NCBI GenBank assembly: GCA_022710975.1
Contig: JAKLGA010000005.1
Coordinates: 1-64,000, forward strand
Length of the DNA stretch: 64,000 nt
From: Myxococcota bacterium
GTDB taxonomy: Bacteria > Myxococcota > B64-G9
Reading direction: 5' to 3'
The position numbers and the translations under genes were made by a program. Below are positions 62,029-64,000 of the stretch, piece by piece (position 1 is the first letter of the stretch; each line of letters opens with the position of its first letter). Under the pieces are notes generated by a model. It was not told where the DNA came from, made no database searches, and worked only from the letters and a program-made list of their open reading frames with translations.

Positions 62029-64000
62029 TCACTCCGCCGGCTTGCCGGACAACCCAGGCTGGGCCTCGGGCTCCCCGGCGGGCCCACCGGGGCCGGGGCC
62101 AACGCCGTTCTGGGCAGGCGCACCACCCGAGGCGTCGCCCGGGACCCGCGCTCCACCGGAGGTGTCACTTGGTACCCGCGCTCCCTCGGCCGAGTCGGTG
62201 GGCAAACGCGTGCCCAGGATGGACGAGGCCGGGGCGTGCACCTCGGAGTCGGGGATGCGCAGGCGCTGGCGGATCTCCACCTCGCTGGCCCCGGCCTCCA
62301 TGCGCGTCTCGAGCGGCCGGCCGTGGGTGCGGTCCTGGGTGGTCACCTTGAGCACGCACTCCTGATCCAGGGAGAAGGTCAGCTCGAGCTGCACGGCGCC
62401 CTTGGGCGCCGGTGGGATGCCCTGGATGACCACCGTGCCGAGGTACTCGTTCTGCAGCACCCGCTGGCTCTCGCCCTGGAAGATGAACAGCTCCAGGCGA
62501 GTCTGCCCCTCGCGGAAGGTCGACATGGTGTAGGTGCGGGTCGCGGGCAGGCCCGTGCCGCCCTGCAGCATGACCAGGAAGCCTCCGCCGGGCAGGCCCA
62601 GGCCGATGCTCATCGGCAGCACGTCGATCAGCACCACGCTGTCGATGCGGTCGAGGGAGTCGGCCAGCAGCGCCGCGCCGAGCGCCACCGCCTCTTCGGG
62701 ATCCACCTCGACGGTGGGCTCCTTGGCGAAGGTCTCGCGGATGCGGCGCCACACCAGCGGCATGCGGCTCTGCCCGCCCACCAGCAGGATGCTGTCGAGG
62801 TCGGTGGGCGCGAGCCCGGCCCGGCGCAGCACCTCCTGGGACACCAGGACGGTGCGCTCGACAAGCGTCCCCACCAGCTCCTCGAGCTGCCCGCGGGTGA
62901 CCTTGAGCTCGAGGTCCTTGGGGGTGTTCTTGACCGCGGCGAAGAACGGCAGCCGCACGTAGGTCTCGGTCTTCTCGCTGAGCGCGCACTTGGCCGCCTC
63001 GGCCGCGTCCCGCAGCCGCTGCATGGCCGAGCGGTCCAGCTTGGGCACGCCGCCGACCTGCTCGCAGAAGGCCTGCAGCAGGTGATCCACGAGCTGGTTG
63101 TCGAAGTCCACGCCGCCTAGGAAGGTGTCGCCGCCGGTGGCCACCACCTGGTAGACGTTATCCGTCAGCTCCAGGATGGACACGTCGAAGGTCCCGCCGC
63201 CGAGGTCGTACACCATCACCCGCTGGTCCAGGCCGCGGTTGAAGCCGAAGGCCAGCGCGGCGGCGGTCGGCTCGTTGACGATGCGCTCCACGCTCAGGCC
63301 GGCCAGCATGCCCGCTTCCCGTACGGCCTGGCGCTGGTTCTCGTTGTAGTAGGCCGGCACGGTGATCACCGCCCGGCTGACCTCCTCGCCCAGCAGCTCC
63401 CGGCAGATGTCGCGCATCTCGCTCAGGATGAAGGCCGAGATCTGCTGCAGGCTGAAGGTGCGCCCCTGGATCTGCACCGCCGCCTCGTGCTGCGGTCCCT
63501 CGACGATCTTGTAGTGGAACCGGTCGCGCAGCTCGCGCACCGCGGGCGAGTCGAACGGGCGGCCCACCAGGCGCTTGGAGCCGTAGACCGTGTTCGTCGG
63601 GTTGAGCTCGAGCTGCGCCTTGGCCGGGTGTCCGACCAGGAGCTGAGCCTTGCTGTCGTAGGCCACGATGGAGGGGATGGTGCGGTAGCCCTTGCGGGAG
63701 GGGATGACCTGCGGCCGGCCATCCACCAGCACGATCGCGGCGCACGAGGTCGAGGTGCCGAGATCGATGCCGATCACCCGCGACGAGGCGCCGCCCCGGG
63801 CCGGGCCGGCCTGGTGCGCGGCCGTGGGGGCGGGCTTGCCCTGCCCCGCGCCGCCGTCGAAGCCGTCGAGCGCGATGTCCACCTCCACGCCCCCGGCCGG
63901 CTTCTTGTCGAAGGTCACCGCGCCCAGCGAGGCGTCCACCTCGATGGTGGGCTTCGCCTCCTCCCGCGGCGCCTCCACCTCCACGTCCAGCCCCGCGAGA
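62029..64000 (-). CDS. Hsp70-family protein without C-terminal lid, partial (N-terminus beyond right edge)
   Basis: The frame stays open to the right edge, so the start lies outside the window; the visible part is 656 residues. After at least 75 residues of acidic, Pro/Gly-rich extension comes the Hsp70 ATPase domain: VIGIDLGTSTSCAAIVLVDG, YDLGGGTFDVSILEL and ILLVGGQSRMPLVWR. The substrate-binding beta domain follows (MSIGLGLPGGGFLVMLQGG onward). Where DnaK has its ~130-residue helical lid, this protein has a short disordered tail with a repeated GARVP-x-D pattern ending LSGKPAE. A lidless Hsp70 with an N-terminal extension is probably a specialised chaperone or regulator, not the housekeeping DnaK. 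No DnaJ or GrpE gene is in view. Confidence 0.88.
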   Translation of the reverse strand, partial: LAGLDVEVEAPREEAKPTIEVDASLGAVTFDKKPAGGVEVDIALDGFDGGAGQGKPAPTAAHQAGPARGGASSRVIGIDLGTSTSCAAIVLVDGRPQVIPSRKGYRTIPSIVAYDSKAQLLVGHPAKAQLELNPTNTVYGSKRLVGRPFDSPAVRELRDRFHYKIVEGPQHEAAVQIQGRTFSLQQISAFILSEMRDICRELLGEEVSRAVITVPAYYNENQRQAVREAGMLAGLSVERIVNEPTAAALAFGFNRGLDQRVMVYDLGGGTFDVSILELTDNVYQVVATGGDTFLGGVDFDNQLVDHLLQAFCEQVGGVPKLDRSAMQRLRDAAEAAKCALSEKTETYVRLPFFAAVKNTPKDLELKVTRGQLEELVGTLVERTVLVSQEVLRRAGLAPTDLDSILLVGGQSRMPLVWRRIRETFAKEPTVEVDPEEAVALGAALLADSLDRIDSVVLIDVLPMSIGLGLPGGGFLVMLQGGTGLPATRTYTMSTFREGQTRLELFIFQGESQRVLQNEYLGTVVIQGIPPAPKGAVQLELTFSLDQECVLKVTTQDRTHGRPLETRMEAGASEVEIRQRLRIPDSEVHAPASSILGTRLPTDSAEGARVPSDTSGGARVPGDASGGAPAQNGVGPGPGGPAGEPEAQPGLSGKPAE

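Overview
This is 64 kb of very GC-rich, densely coding chromosome from a Gram-negative bacterium. lpxC, outer-membrane barrels and many lipoproteins show an outer membrane. The Myxococcota (old Deltaproteobacteria) are suggested by secreted cysteine-rich repeat proteins, a MopE-type DCDD motif, and a C-terminal GCGC / hydrophobic / RRRR tail of the MYXO-CTERM kind. I see no tRNA, rRNA, CRISPR array, prophage or insertion sequence, and no gene-free stretch above 300 bases. Nearly all long open frames opposite the genes are GC-codon shadows.

Layout. 1-2361: 5' part of a cysteine-rich repeat lipoprotein (minus strand, runs off the left edge). 2.5-9.2 kb: acyl-ACP thioesterase, poly(A) polymerase, RadC, then a porin and acetyl-CoA synthetase that share a palindromic operator over their -35 boxes. 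9.3-15.8 kb: an aldehyde-dehydrogenase-like protein without its catalytic Cys and Glu, dtd, an unusual sigma factor followed by a double zinc-finger membrane anti-sigma-like protein, purF, and an HU protein. 15.9-22 kb: a minus-strand envelope operon headed by a methyltransferase fused to a giant coiled coil. 22.2-27.3 kb: a secreted coiled-coil protein, a zinc-ribbon/TPR membrane protein, an agmatinase-family enzyme and small unknowns. 27.3-34.4 kb: lpxC with two operator-like palindromes, then a yebC-ruvC-ruvA-ruvB operon extended by two unknown genes. 34.5-36.2 kb: an MshEN-domain protein and a PilZ protein. 36.3-42.3 kb: a minus-strand run of thiL, a GH31 lipoprotein, a Cys-less rhodanese, a MauE/DoxX membrane protein, an FHA protein and a metallo-beta-lactamase-fold enzyme. 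42.4-51.2 kb: a sigma-54 activator, a mosaic M14 carboxypeptidase with a HAD gene coupled to it, a GGDEF protein and an M23 peptidase. 51.2-56.7 kb: a minus-strand run of an S1-domain protein, a cyclophilin and a second copy of the sigma/zinc-finger module with a TPR membrane protein. 56.8-64 kb: an S2P protease, a HELGH metallopeptidase lipoprotein, a lipoprotein behind a sigma-54 promoter, ornithine aminotransferase, an unknown secreted protein and an Hsp70-like protein that lacks the lid (runs off the right edge).

The strongest unexplained signals are these: (1) two paralogous sigma factors with a long conserved inter-domain region, each followed by a zinc-finger (HX3CX2C) partner, fused to a membrane segment in one copy and split in the other; (2) at least seven genes whose start codon lies 6-10 nt after a -10 box of type TAGCGT/TACGCT, implying leaderless transcripts; (3) a TTGACA-N4-YGTCAA type dyad shared by the porin and acs promoters; (4) paired ACATGCCRTGT sites at the lpxC promoter; (5) a sigma-54 promoter with a palindromic upstream site in front of a small lipoprotein; (6) two apparent pseudoenzymes. 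Family assignments were made by eye from motifs, without database searches.
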